A stretch of 50,312 nt of DNA from assembly GCA_002315615.1 (NCBI GenBank), contig DCHK01000067.1, forward strand, positions 1-50,312, written 5' to 3'. Below, one piece after another: positions 20,001-24,863 of the stretch. Position 1 is the first letter of the stretch; every line of letters starts with the position of its first letter. Origin of the DNA: Bacteroidales bacterium UBA1754. Its GTDB lineage: Bacteria > Bacteroidota > Bacteroidia > Bacteroidales > Paludibacteraceae. The notes below the pieces were generated by a model that made no database searches, was not told where the DNA came from, and worked only from the letters and a program-made list of their open reading frames with translations. A program made the position numbers and the translations under genes.

Positions 20001-22862
20001 AATTGTTTTTGTCTCAGCAACATTACCACAAGCATCAGTTACATTCGCTGTCCAAGTTTGGGTGTAGTTGCAACCAGTGTTGGTTGGACCATCGGTCGTT
20101 ACAGTTGCTATCAAATCGTTATCGCAATTGTCGGTTACAGTGAATGTTGGTGCAGTTACCGTTGGATTGCAACCTAGGTCTTTACTCGTTTCTGTAGTGC
20201 TGATGATTGGTTTCTCGGTATCTTGTTTCCAAGTGTAGGTAATTATTTTTGTATCAGCAACATTACCACATTTGTCAGTTACGTTTGCTGTCCAAGTTTG
20301 TGTATAGTTGCAACCAGTATTAGAAACACCGCTGTCAGTTACAGTTGCGATCAAATCGTCATCGCAATTATCAGTTACCATAAATGTTGGTGCAGTAACG
20401 ATTGGATTACAACCGAGATCATCGCTCGTTGCGGTGGTGCTGATGACTGGTTTCTCAGTATCTTGTTTCCAGGTGTAGGTAATTGTTTTTGTCTCAGCAA
20501 CATTACCACAAGCATCAGTTACATTCGCTGTCCAAGTTTGTGTGTAGTTGCAACCAGTATTTGTTGCACCAGTTGTTTGTACGTCTACCTTTAAATCATT
20601 ATCGCAATTGTCAGTTACAGTGAATGTTGGAGGAGTTACCGTTGGATTGCAACCAAGGTCTTTGCTCGTTGCTATTGTGTTGATGACTGGTTTTTCGGTA
20701 TCTTGCTTCCAAGTGTAGGTAATTGTAACTTCCGTCGCTTTTTGTCCACATTCATTTGTATAATTTGCCCTCCAAGTCTGACTACGAGAACATCCATTTT
20801 CTACGATTTCATCGGAAGAAATCGACGCTTTTGCCGATGCGTTACAAGCATCATTTACAGTAAAATCTGCATCAGTCAAAGAAGGTATTATAGCAGGATT
20901 ACAACCCAAATTTCCACCCATTACTTTTGCCACGATTGTTGGCGTAGTAGTCTGTGTCCAGGTATAAACAACCACCACCTCATCTGCTGCCAAATTACAA
21001 GCATTTTTGTAGTTTGCTTTCCAAGTACGAGTATATTCGCAACCGACATTAGTAGTAGTTTGCGTAGCAGTTGGACTTGCCGAAGCATTGCAAACATCCG
21101 TAACCGTAAATGTAGGTGTAGGAATAGATGCTGGATTACAACCTAAATTCTCGTTTGTTGCAGTTGTTGAAATAACTGGTTTTGTGGTACTTTGAATTTT
21201 AATGATATGCGTTACGGTTTGCGTATTATCGCACAAATCTTTTACAGTATAAGTTCTTGTTACCACTATCGGACAAGTTCCCGATACATTATCAGAATGT
21301 GACAATCTTAAATCTTCATCGATTGTACAATTATCACTCACAGCAACACCCAATGCTTCTAAAGCCGCAATAGATGTTACTGCCGCAGGTGCATCATCTT
21401 TCGTGCAACCGTTAATATTTGTCTCGGCAATTGTTCCTGTAATAGTCGGCTTTTCAGAATCTGCTACTGATACAGTTTTATTGCAACTATTGGTACAACC
21501 TTTATCACTTTCTACCGAAACTTCCAACGTGAAATTGCCACAAGAATTTCCTGTTTTTATTTTTACCTGGTATTGGTCACTCGCACCAACAATTGTTGCA
21601 TTTCCCGAAATTGTCCATTTATAAGTGTAACCCGACACATTGGCTACAGAATAAGTTGATTCCGTCTTTGGACAAAGCGAAGCGACTCCTGTAATGTCGC
21701 ATATTGGCAATGGATTGACGGTTACGGTTACATAACTCGTTATTTCAAGTGTCGTAGCATTTACAATAGAAGAAACTGCAGATTGTCCACCATCCGAAAC
21801 TTGTATCTTATAATAATAGGTAGTTTCTGGTTTTAATCCGTCATTATCAGTAAAATTAGTATTACCTGTTACAGTACCCACTTTTTCGTATGTCCCGTCT
21901 GACGCCTTGCTACGATAAATATCGTACACTGTAGATGAAGTCATCGAATTGTCTTTCCACGAAAGACTAATGGACTTATGGTCATTTGCTACGGCTTTCA
22001 AATCGGTAACCGATGATGGTTTGAGCGGTGTGGTAACCGATACCTTTTGCGAAGGAGACGATTCTGTACCATCAGATGCTACTGCTACTACATAATAACA
22101 ATATTTGGTATTTGCCGTTAATCCAGTATTTGAAAATGATGTACTTGTAACCTGAGTAACTTTTGTGTAGGATGCAGAATTACAATCGTTAGATTGTGCA
22201 CGATACACATCATACTTTACAGCATTTTGTGCAGTATTCCAAGTTAAATCCACCTGACTATATGATGCCGACGTAGCAGATACATTTTTCGGTTTCTCAA
22301 CCATCGTTGGCGGAACATCGGTAAGGAATACGCTCTTGATACAAATTGTGGAATTTAGAGAGAACAACTGGAACGTATTTTCATTCTTTCCCCAAATTTG
22401 CGAAAGTTGTCCAAGAATCACATAACCATAATCTTCGCTGTTTGGCACAACGCCAGAATTATAACTATCAAATGATCTCGTTTCGCAACATCCACCACCA
22501 AAACCAATTTTAACATTATCGGCACTTGTTTTGGCTTCTATCACTACATACCAATCAGGATAAGTCTGCTTATAACCACCTGTTCCGTCCCAATTTTTTG
22601 GTGAAGGAAATTCTTTTCTACCTGTTCCACCATTGCATCCATTTATTCTGAGCATTCCGCCATCGGAACATTCGGTATTTTTTCCATCTCCAAGTTTATA
22701 CCAATCTCCACCACATCCACCGTCACTTGCATTAGATGATGGAGTAAGCAAGTCAATCCTTTCTGCGGCAGTTGCAAATGCAAAAGCGCAACCGAACACC
22801 ATTAGCAAAAATGGTTTCAACATATTTTTATTTGAAATAAAAGTCGTATATAAATGCTTCAT
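2076..22862 (-). CDS. Giant T9SS-secreted multidomain adhesin (about 6,930 aa)
   Basis: One uninterrupted frame of about 20.8 kb. The ATG at 22862 is used; an ATG at 22823 (MLKPFLLMVFGCAFAFATA) is equally possible, and both give a signal peptide. A TTG further up at 22916 is ruled out because it lies upstream of the -7 box at 22904-22911. Order from the N-terminus: a Cys/Gly-rich region (to about 22310), two fibronectin type III domains (about 22310-21750), HYR/PKD-like repeats and eight ~80-aa repeats. Next come 410-aa repeats, putative-Ig repeats, a DUF11-like domain (about 14740-15060), a lectin-like island, a second DUF11-like domain (about 11700-12050), ~497-aa repeats and 235-aa repeats. 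The C-terminus is a type-B sorting domain (gliding-motility-associated, FSPNDDGVNDRWE). By family knowledge such proteins are exported by the T9SS with PorP/SprF partners; none is encoded here. Function is inferred to be surface adhesion or a stalk. The ligand is unknown. Confidence 0.93.
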   Translation of the reverse strand: MKHLYTTFISNKNMLKPFLLMVFGCAFAFATAAERIDLLTPSSNASDGGCGGDWYKLGDGKNTECSDGGMLRINGCNGGTGRKEFPSPKNWDGTGGYKQTYPDWYVVIEAKTSADNVKIGFGGGCCETRSFDSYNSGVVPNSEDYGYVILGQLSQIWGKNENTFQLFSLNSTICIKSVFLTDVPPTMVEKPKNVSATSASYSQVDLTWNTAQNAVKYDVYRAQSNDCNSASYTKVTQVTSTSFSNTGLTANTKYCYYVVAVASDGTESSPSQKVSVTTPLKPSSVTDLKAVANDHKSISLSWKDNSMTSSTVYDIYRSKASDGTYEKVGTVTGNTNFTDNDGLKPETTYYYKIQVSDGGQSAVSSIVNATTLEITSYVTVTVNPLPICDITGVASLCPKTESTYSVANVSGYTYKWTISGNATIVGASDQYQVKIKTGNSCGNFTLEVSVESDKGCTNSCNKTVSVADSEKPTITGTIAETNINGCTKDDAPAAVTSIAALEALGVAVSDNCTIDEDLRLSHSDNVSGTCPIVVTRTYTVKDLCDNTQTVTHIIKIQSTTKPVISTTATNENLGCNPASIPTPTFTVTDVCNASASPTATQTTTNVGCEYTRTWKANYKNACNLAADEVVVVYTWTQTTTPTIVAKVMGGNLGCNPAIIPSLTDADFTVNDACNASAKASISSDEIVENGCSRSQTWRANYTNECGQKATEVTITYTWKQDTEKPVINTIATSKDLGCNPTVTPPTFTVTDNCDNDLKVDVQTTGATNTGCNYTQTWTANVTDACGNVAETKTITYTWKQDTEKPVISTTATSDDLGCNPIVTAPTFMVTDNCDDDLIATVTDSGVSNTGCNYTQTWTANVTDKCGNVADTKIITYTWKQDTEKPIISTTETSKDLGCNPTVTAPTFTVTDNCDNDLIATVTTDGPTNTGCNYTQTWTANVTDACGNVAETKTITYTWKQDTEKPVISTTATSKDLGCNPTVTAPTFTVTDNCDDDLIATVMTDGPTNTGCKYTQTWTANVTDECGNVADTKTITYTWKQDTEKPFISTTATSGELGCNPTVTAPTFMVTDNCDDDLIATVTTDGPTNTGCNYTQTWTANVTDACGNVAETKTITYTWREMTTPTLVANVVGEDLGCNPTKIPSLTDADFTVNDACNPSAKATISSDEIVENGCSRSQTWRANYKNECNQSAPEVTITYTWIDDAVKPTIGDIETSVTLSSTNCTFVVPDFKSIVMAVATDGCSELTYSQNAASGTTATNGQIVKVTVTDACNNSESKDITLVVPEKPTIVSSNIACDEDLLTYHADVTVTYATATADVTTTAGTLTKDGTDDKLYHITKIAKGTNITVTITDANGCVETVNITAPDCNCPTIAAPTADNIEYCEGSAIPAFSATATLGADEVLIWLNSENTELQRGTELTYTPESAGTYHIYVKNTITNCESQKTTITATENPKPTVTLTGDEICQNEDGTAKITLSPTVTGGTPSYTYKWNDETTEATKEVTTSGKFSVTVTDSKGCSVTSGEVDATINPLPEVTIDGNSSACPSTDIALKANVTSGTMPFTYEWTNATGTTADVVATTPSVCDTKTVKVVVTDSKQCKADATKTIEAKDEENPVIGTIADITLTSTDCTFSVPDLKDATKAVTTDNCTSTDNLTYTQDKAAETVITETTTVTVTMEDVCGNKGTQTIKLIVPEKPTIVSSNIACDEDLLTYHADVTVTYATETANVVTTAGTLTKDGTDDKLYHITKIAKGTNITVTITDANGCVETVNITAPDCNCPTIVAPTADNIEYCEGSAIPSFSATATLGADEVLIWLDSENTELQRGTELTFTPEEAGTYYIYVKNTITNCESQKTTITATENPKPTVTLTGDEICQNEDGTAKITLSPTVTGGTPSYTYKWNDDTTEATKEVTTSGKFSVTVTDSKGCSATSGEVDATINPLPEVTIDGNSSACPSTDIALTANVTSGTIPFTYEWTNATGTTADVVATTPSVCDTKTVKVVVTDSKQCKAGATKTIEAKDEENPVIGTIADITLTSTDCTFSVPDLKDATKAVTTDNCTSIDNLTYTQDKAAGTVITETTTVTVTMEDVCGNKGTQTIKLIVPEKPTIVSSNIACDEDLLTYHADVTVTYATATADVTTTAGTLTKDGTDDKLYHITKIAKGTNITVTITDANGCVEMVNITAPDCNCPTITAPTADNIEYCEGSAIPAFSATATLGTDEVLIWLDSENTELQRGTELTYTPEEAGTYYIYVKNTITNCESQKTTITATENPKPTVTLTGDEICQNEEGTAKITLSPTVTGGTPSYTYKWNDETTEATKEVTTSGKFSVTVTDSKGCSATSGEVDATINPLPTLSVTNTDQTICDSESAISAIQISSENAELTVENLPLGLTFDETAKTITGKPAVGTYNDIVVKATNDCETKTETVKIVVKAMPTLSVTNTDQTICDSETAIATIQITSENAELTVENLPSGLTFDETAKTITGKPAVGTYDNIIVKAKNDCETKTETIKIVVNALPDVAITTSVACENTDAVLTATAGLQSYKWEKVGGVELTESSNVLTIPNVSLSENGDEYKVTVTDENGCVNTATKAIEVKSCTDLTLTKTATETVCEEGTITYTLKLKNNAAEAATDIHVKDLIPTEVENLSITATDNVYEWIVTSLGGGEDIEFSFTATAKDGQTSATNKAYIAYANGGIIENASFDAVTEDTQKAQATTTILAKATLTVTNETQTLCVGESIDDIQITSNVEVTIDDLPTGLNFDKVTGKITGTPSAGDYYFVINAENTCNLEQKLVHIEVNQLPEIEIQTNPVCEGGDAVLTATEGFTSYQWYLEDAELTGETTNVLTISDVKFADNGKEYTVKVVDAKSCKNTQTKGIIVNQYPSVADKSISVCSGAPTGDIDLSVGIDGATYAWQLKGVPSETVSGYTTSGVGSIIPSQNITTTLLDSSDTLTYEIFVDNEGCSATYNYSVIVRPQPVLNAAATPSVVCADESFVLEARANTAARYVWYEADNTTKELVSEIGSTASVSVLKIDLDDKTVEKREDGWFKDYRIVAHLLLHDDEGNVIFEGCPVEKILSVHRLDTFECKNKPNLGRDTTFCVGQVYHLNAGDEIKSPETLTWYKDGVLMKDKDGNDLHGVEIDVTEPGIYVVHNILTDPTNLINNGDFNIAGSGGTFYSDYEQSQKNLYPEGVYAILNNPRASHGNFDDCFDHTSGTRAGKMMVVNGSPEENAKVWCQPISVLPHTDYEFSAWFSSVNPVNGANLVFSIGHNQLLDDPIILPSPAEDDPDKEKKFDEYCCHWTQFSTVWNSTTYTNVDVCIENKNIIRHGNDFAIDDIYFARVYDITDTVVIDFQDVKVEVNDVLPYCKEDGKEVELTANVTTSTSKSVNDVKIKGYEWSTGETTQKITVVPQLGENEYIVSVTTDDYQACVARDTAIIEVYDLPVISMVGDTICQTVDNDAEIILAPAVTKGTPDYKYYWNGATTEGENTYKVTGTGEKQTSLKVEDVHGCSADTTVNTKINALPEVSIATTKVCVGEEATLTASATGVPTLEYLWNDDDASTTTSIVIDTDDETLRTREFTVEVTDGNGCKNTASKVPESEICTELKLTKTASNPVCDGENTTFTLKVSNNSPSPATDVQVTDVLPTGMTFVSSSVGTYDETTGVWNIGTMASKGSEELQIIVKGKGSKTNYTNKAYVSSVNGDVYSSYDEATVKAEADATIYPLPTLSFTSDSLCTNDEANTPTVILNAVTNATIYEWRNASDEVISDAVSYNAIADGKYTLKVTDANGCFISRDTTVVMPQKPTVNVEDDEVCQTLAGDASITLVPTVIGGNPEYIYNWDGTTDTKDLKVTESGTHTIVVTDALGCRATDDATATINPLPDMTIDGEASVCPTSENNTYSVENKTGYTYAWSIDGDAEIIGEMDKNSVSVTAKDKCGEFTLTVVVKTDKTCEKTFTKTVAVVDTEKPSIIGTIETTVLEKCTIDDLPTAETSIEGLETLGVIISDNCTPKDKLILSSADETSGTCPIVTVRTYTVTDLCGNTQTITHRIEINDTTKPDVTEIETQNAVSEGDCKFSVPDFVAITRQNASDNCTAKEDLTITQNPAAGEQITEDTDVKVSVVDACGNDSTITVKVVVPTTIKVSLNTPEVICQNITGDATRTLEATVESGTEPYKYSWDGGEDTTDNIKSFGITENGEHQVVVTDKDGCQASAKATTTINPLPTLSFTSDSLCTNDEANTPTVVVNAVTNANTYEWRNASDEVISDAVSYNAIADGKYTLKVTDANGCFISRDTAVVMPQKPTVNVEDDEVCQTLAGDASITLVPTVIGGNPEYTYNWDGTTDSKDLKVTESGAHTVVVTDALGCRATDDATATINPLPDMTIDGEASVCPTSENNTYSVENKIGYTYAWSIDGDAEIIGEMGKNSISVTAKDKCGEFTLTVIVKTDKTCEKSFTKTVAVVDAEKPSITGTIETTILEKCTIDDLPTAETSIEGLETLGVTVTDNCTPKEKLTLSSADETSGTCPIVTVRTYTVTDLCGNTQTVTHRIEINDTTNPVIASLDDHNADSKGNCRFEVPDLISEVRANSTDNCTANADLVITQSPEAGTQIFADTEVQISVTDACQNESTTTVNVLVPSVVNVKLNSPDAICNNTDGTATIELVATVENGNTPYKYSWDNAEPVENESTKSFGFAENGEHKVVVTDADGCQAEDVATITIYPLPTLSFTSDSLCTNDEANTPTVVVNAVTNANTYEWRNTSDEVISDAVSYNAIADGKYTLKVTDANGCFISRDTTVVMPQKPTVNVEDDEVCQTLAGDASITLVPTVIGGNPEYTYNWDGTTDTKDLTVTESGTHTIVVTDALGCRATDDATATINPLPDMTIDGEASVCPTSENNTYSAENKTGYTYAWSIDGDAEIVGEMDKNSVSVTAKDKCGEFTLTVVVKTDKTCEKSFTKTVAVVDTEKPSITGTIETTILEKCTIDDLPAAETSIDGLETLGVIISDNCTPKEKLMLSSADETSGTCPIVTIRTYTVTDLCGNTQTVMHHIEINDTTKPVIVPLDEHNADSKGNCRFEVPDLISEVRANSTDNCTAQADLFITQSPVAGTQITENTEVQISVKDACQNESTTTVNILVPKMISVELNTPAPICENLTGDATVQLVATAHDGRPQFTYYWDDATAGIADNTYNATNGTHKVRVVDVDGCDATAETLVTIYPLPTISFTSDSLCTNDVANTPTVVLNAVTNANIYEWRNANETIVSSEVSYNATADGKYTLTVTDNHGCKFTRDTTIVMPQKPTVKVDDKEMCQTPAGDAVITLKAEVTGIHPDYQYIWDKNSAFNNSELEVREIRTTSHSVEITDAIGCRAEITATATIHPLSELMVNSTETQKICLNESIKNISIEWKESSIKVENLPNGVTFNESTGIISGSPTNSGTWNITITATNDNECDVLTESVTIVVYPLPELVVTPTEKQEFCLGESIKNISLEWKESSIKVENLPDGVIFNEVTGIISGKPEMSGNWNILITATNPNQCGVLTETVNIVVNPLPEVQVPEQSICIGETTELVPNGTFASYLWSNGATTKTISVSPEKTTQYSLIVKNEFGCQQMALTYVNVNPLPEFTLKVTDTDCATPTGKIEFAYVSIDDYSFTVNGQRGLALENLGEGDYIITVIDNKTGCESKPQTAHIYVQNVPVLTLMTSPTATLTCDYEEIEIIAFPDGGEAPYSFSMDNVNYQKSDEFIVTTPGNKTIYVKDAKGCTSFNTIMIDEDKLPPVLHLIASPEHLDCLTPSSHLTLEIEEPISGIRSVIWTDNSSLSTRERDVTKGGEYSVTVTANNGCPSSTATVVVTEDRTEPVATIKASASSFTCNVDKITLTAESSVAGSTYLWNNGSTSESIEVTEEGEYSVMVTAPSGCTDEAVIRLHRETVPVVSLLTSPSATLTCDHPEITISAYADGGVAPYTYSMDGINFQSSNEFTVTTPGNKTIYVKDAKGCTSFNTILIDEDKLPPVLHLTASPEHLDCLTPSSHLTLEIEEPISGIRSVIWTDNSSLSTRERDVTKGGEYSVTVTANNGCPSSTATVVVTEDRTEPVATIKASASSFTCNVDKITLTAESSVAGSTYLWNNGSTSESIEVTEEGEYSVMVTAPSGCTDEAIIHLHRETVPVVSLLTSPSATLTCDHPEITISAYADGGVAPYTYSMDGINFQSSNEFTVTTPGNKTIYVKDAKGCTSFNTILIDEDKEKIIFTPQPLLPVCEGEAVNISQPAEKGYLYHYHDADKHLINDAQIAVAGTYYVSKYNTHNNCESELMPVEVQIISKPSLVFEIAQPQCYSDNGKLIVPSSNLTYELNGVPNADINNIEPGRYTVRAVSPEGCRSDAQIINIIKSSELPAFSAVITHPVCVGDLGAIRLVKDKTYSYTINGVENGQLTDLPAGDYEIKVSTPSGCTSDGRIITVNKSKVPQPTFTLKVTQPACDKLGRIDVEKDALNKVILNGMPDAELTDLVPGTYEVKVVTPEGCLSEPQTVEIVEGDGKFHAPVAHDYIACATEGEIELNSLVDEADGTLRWYRSLNGTIPTSFTSFRADAVQHSTYYVSQTDANGCESDRVRVNIQVLENVDFTLPTDTIVCAGQVVTIKLANKPVDATTVWSDTPSKISVSNSAIKIMPTTSETISATVSNGYCQTTKSINVVVADAEVVMPSDTVLCGPNSLQLSASGADTYQWTSTNFISTDATLNMYIEETTRFVLKTTVGNCVSQKSILVTVAPVPVIDNVVSYNGGRASVVATNGTEPYRYSIDGEVWQETNILTDLVDGEHYQVELIDANNCKSSMSFVYENRELTIPIYFSPNDDGVNDRWELGGIEKFPGIEIYIYDRFSKLLLKYKGNDWRGWDGYYLGKLMPSTDYWYLIIIPDGEDITGHFTLLNHD
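2079..2341 (-). other. T9SS type-B C-terminal sorting domain of the giant adhesin
   Basis: The last ~88 residues start with IPIYFSPNDDGVND and contain GIEIYIYDRFSKLL, a GWDG turn and a final GHFTLLNH. This is the classic pattern of the gliding-motility-associated C-terminal domain (TIGR04131-like). It marks the protein for export across the outer membrane by the type IX system. Its intact form argues that the gene is functional despite its length. Confidence 0.9.
4131..5540 (-). repeat. Two tandem 705-bp repeats (235 aa each) plus the start of a third, inside the adhesin
   Basis: Copy one spans 4131-4835 and copy two 4836-5540; a third, diverged unit begins at 5541 with the same ATCCTCGTCA. 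By eye I count about 18 base differences between the two full copies (about 97% identity). Most are in third codon positions and only about three change an amino acid. Each unit encodes three Ig-like modules with conserved Cys and NGCPSS/SGCTDE motifs. Confidence 0.9.
7153..11640 (-). repeat. Three tandem ~1.49-kb repeats inside the adhesin
   Basis: The recurring anchor TCATCGTTTGTAC (ACATCGTTTGTAC in the first copy) occurs near 7153, 8641, 10138 and 11632, giving spacings of about 1,488, 1,497 and 1,494 bp. Each unit encodes about 497 residues: a segment starting LPTLSFTSDSLCTND, an Ig-like block with NPEYxYNWDGTTD, a PKD-like block with SVCPTSENNTYS, a HYR-like block (SGTCPIV, YTVTDLCGNTQT) and a block ending in VVVTDxDGCQA. 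The copies differ by whole codons and have several substitutions, so they are older than the 705-bp pair. Confidence 0.85.
12830..13385 (-). other. Non-repeated lectin/CBM-like domain inside the adhesin
   Basis: This part of the adhesin is not repeated elsewhere in the protein. It begins NLINNGDF and ends FAIDDIYFARV, the typical frame of a galactose-binding-like jelly-roll (CBM4/9-type) domain. Inside are YPEGVYAILNNPRASHGNF, DHTSG and a MMVVNG motif, which I recognise as recurring in secreted Bacteroidota proteins. It is the best candidate for the actual ligand-binding site. Carbohydrate binding is inferred, not shown. Confidence 0.6.
15801..19010 (-). repeat. 1,230-bp repeats (410 aa), two full copies and one partial
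   Basis: The anchor GGCAATGGATTGATGGTTG occurs at about 15801, 17031 and 18261, exactly 1,230 bp apart. The third unit runs to about 19010 and then diverges. Each unit encodes, in protein order, PEKPTIVSSNIACDEDLL, CPTI.APTADNIEYCEGSAIP, PKPTVTLTGDEICQNE, PLPEVTIDGNSSACPS and ENPVIGTIADITLTSTDC modules. They are Ig/PKD/HYR-like and each carries conserved cysteines. Confidence 0.88.
19255..21185 (-). repeat. Eight tandem ~80-aa Cys-rich repeats, five of exactly 240 bp
   Basis: Unit boundaries recur at 19501, 19741, 19981, 20221, 20461 and 20701, so five consecutive units are exactly 240 bp. One more diverged unit lies on the left and two on the right, at about 246 bp or irregular length. Each unit carries four Cys in the contexts LGCNP, DNCD/DAC, TGCNY/NGCS and DACGN/NECG, and ends in ITYTWKQDTEKP. 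Two conserved Cys pairs per module are consistent with disulfide-stabilised Ig-like folds outside the cell. Confidence 0.9.
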
Positions 22863-22903
22863 AGGCAATATTCTATCATTTTCATACAATGAATGTAATT
22901 TTG

Positions 22904-22934
22904 CAAATTTATACAATAAATAAGTCTTTTCAAA
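22904..22934 (-). promoter_or_regulatory. Promoter of the giant adhesin gene (TTTG-N19-TAAATTTG)
   Basis: On the reverse strand a TTTG (22934-22931) is followed after exactly 19 bp by TAAATTTG (22911-22904). This is a perfect match to the Bacteroidota consensus TTTG-N19-TAnnTTTG. Transcription should start near 22897. That leaves a leader of about 35 nt before the ATG at 22862 and excludes the TTG at 22916 as start. Confidence 0.75.
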
Positions 22935-23051
22935 TTTACTTTAACATTTTTTAAGCAAACTATTAAGTAGAATTGCACAAAAAATCCGTTGAAATGTAGG
23001 ATATTCGCAAAAGCTAATTATTTCTGCGTTTCGCTAATTTGTAAATTTTAT

Positions 23052-23059
23052 TATCTTTG
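23052..23059 (+). promoter_or_regulatory. -7 promoter element of gpmI
   Basis: TATCTTTG fits TAnnTTTG and lies 39 bp before the gpmI ATG. No TTG stands at the expected 19-bp distance; a TTTG 10 bp upstream is too close. Confidence 0.5.
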
Positions 23060-23098
23060 CGTGTTATTTTAGAAATTCAAACTTAATACATAAAAATC

Positions 23099-24616
23099 AT
23101 GAAGAAAAAAGCGCTTCTTATGATTCTCGACGGCTGGGGAATCGGAAACAAATCTAAAGCCGATGTAATTTGCAACACTCCAACTCCTTACTGGGATTCG
23201 TTGATGGCAAATTATCCTCATTCTCAATTGCAAGCTTCGGGCGAAAATGTTGGTTTGCCAGACGGACAAATGGGAAACTCTGAAGTTGGTCACCTCAACA
23301 TCGGTGCTGGACGTGTAGTTTATCAAGATTTGGTAAAAATCAACCGTGCTTGTGCAGATAACAGCATTCTGAAAAATGCCGAAATAGTGCGTGCTTTCTC
23401 ATACGCAAAAGAAAACGGCAAGCAAATCCACTTTATGGGATTGACTTCAAATGGTGGCGTGCATAGTTCACTCGACCATCTTTTCAAACTTTGCGAAATT
23501 TCAAAAGAATACGGAATCGGTAACAAAACATTCGTTCATTGCTTTATGGACGGACGCGATACCGACCCAAAAAGTGGTAAAGGTTTTATCGAACAATTGT
23601 CGAAAAAGCTCGATGAAACGGGCGGAAAAATCGCTTCAGTCATCGGACGTTATTATGCAATGGACCGCGACAAACGTTGGGAACGCGTGAAAGAAGCATA
23701 CGACCTTTTGGTTAACGGCATTGGAACTGCCGCAACCGATATGGCTACTGCTGTGCAAGATTCTTACAACGCAGGCGTAACCGACGAATTCATTAAACCT
23801 ATCGTGTTGGCATCAAAAGAAGGTCGCATTGCTGAAGGCGACGTGGTTATCTTCTTCAACTACCGAAACGACCGTGCAAAAGAGCTTACAGTTGTTCTTA
23901 CACAACAAGATATGCCAGAAGTAGGAATGAAAACAATTCCTGGTTTGCAATATTTCTGTATGACTCCTTACGATGCGTCTTTTAAAGGCGTTCATATTCT
24001 TTTCGACAAAGAAAATGTACAAAATACACTTGGCGAATATCTTTCGAACAACGGAAAAACACAACTTCACATTGCCGAGACAGAAAAATACGCACACGTA
24101 ACATTCTTCTTCAATGGTGGTCGCGAAACTCCATACGAAAAAGAAGAACGCATCCTTGTGCCTTCTCCAAAAGTTGCTACTTACGACCTTAAACCAGAAA
24201 TGAGTGCTTACGAGGTAAAAGACAAATTAGTGGCAGCCATCAAAGAAGACAAATTCGACTTCATCGTTGTGAACTTTGCCAACGGTGATATGGTTGGTCA
24301 TACAGGCGTGTACGAAGCAATAGAGAAAGCAGTTGTAGCCGTAGATGCTTGCGTGAAAGATGTAATTGAAGCAGCAAAAGCAACAGGTTATGAATCAATC
24401 ATTATTGCCGACCACGGTAATGCCGACAATGCCATCAATGCCGACGGTACACCAAACACTGCACACTCGTTGAACCCTGTACCATTTGTTTACATCAGCG
24501 AAAACAAATCGGCTAAACTTGATAATGGTATTTTGGCAGATGTTGCTCCTTCAATTCTTGGAATTCTTGGAATGCCACAACCAACCGAAATGACAGGCAA
24601 GAATTTGATAAAATAA
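23099..24616 (+). CDS. gpmI: 2,3-bisphosphoglycerate-independent phosphoglycerate mutase
   Basis: The 505-residue length is normal for the family. The enzyme interconverts 3- and 2-phosphoglycerate in glycolysis and gluconeogenesis using two Mn ions and a phosphoserine. Visible signatures are the N-terminal metal site LMILDGWG (Asp11), the catalytic serine in MGNSEVGHLNIG (Ser61), FFNYRNDRAKEL, NGDMVGHTG and the C-terminal metal motif IIADHGNADN. The ATG at 23099 follows an A-rich leader and a -7 box. A strong intrinsic terminator follows, so the gene is probably transcribed alone. It is divergent from the adhesin gene, with 236 bp between their starts. Nothing is unusual in it. Confidence 0.97.
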   Translation: MKKKALLMILDGWGIGNKSKADVICNTPTPYWDSLMANYPHSQLQASGENVGLPDGQMGNSEVGHLNIGAGRVVYQDLVKINRACADNSILKNAEIVRAFSYAKENGKQIHFMGLTSNGGVHSSLDHLFKLCEISKEYGIGNKTFVHCFMDGRDTDPKSGKGFIEQLSKKLDETGGKIASVIGRYYAMDRDKRWERVKEAYDLLVNGIGTAATDMATAVQDSYNAGVTDEFIKPIVLASKEGRIAEGDVVIFFNYRNDRAKELTVVLTQQDMPEVGMKTIPGLQYFCMTPYDASFKGVHILFDKENVQNTLGEYLSNNGKTQLHIAETEKYAHVTFFFNGGRETPYEKEERILVPSPKVATYDLKPEMSAYEVKDKLVAAIKEDKFDFIVVNFANGDMVGHTGVYEAIEKAVVAVDACVKDVIEAAKATGYESIIIADHGNADNAINADGTPNTAHSLNPVPFVYISENKSAKLDNGILADVAPSILGILGMPQPTEMTGKNLIK

Positions 24617-24639
24617 AAAAACATCCATTTCATCGAAGA

Positions 24640-24671
24640 AAAACGCTCGGCGATAACCGAGCGTTTTTTTT
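24640..24671 (+). terminator. Intrinsic terminator of gpmI
   Basis: Perfect 11-bp stem AAAACGCTCGG / CCGAGCGTTTT with a CGATAA loop, followed by an eight-T tract. It begins directly after the motif ATTTCATCGAAGAAAA, which recurs elsewhere in the window. Confidence 0.92.
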
Positions 24672-24863
24672 ATATTTACATCAACGATTTATAGATATTT
24701 ATGGATTAAATTCGTTAGAAAGTATATGTATCATTTCCGACATTCGTTCCACAAGATATTCAGCGATGAGCATTGACATCGATTCTGCTGAGTTTGTACG
24801 TGCAAAATTTTTCATCAAACATTTTGTACAAAAAAAAGCGAAACTTTATCAGTTCCGCTTGTG

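Noticed and set aside
19255..21185. Regularly spaced repeats considered as a CRISPR array
   Set aside because: The period is 240 bp, whole units are similar and the frame is open throughout. They are protein repeats.
2961..21624. Many other forward-strand open frames across the adhesin gene
   Set aside because: They are shadows caused by the biased codon use of the Thr/Val/Asp-rich repeats, with compositions unlike real proteins and no promoters.
22863..22916. TTG start of the adhesin frame
   Set aside because: It lies upstream of the -7 element at 22904-22911, so it would not be in the transcript.
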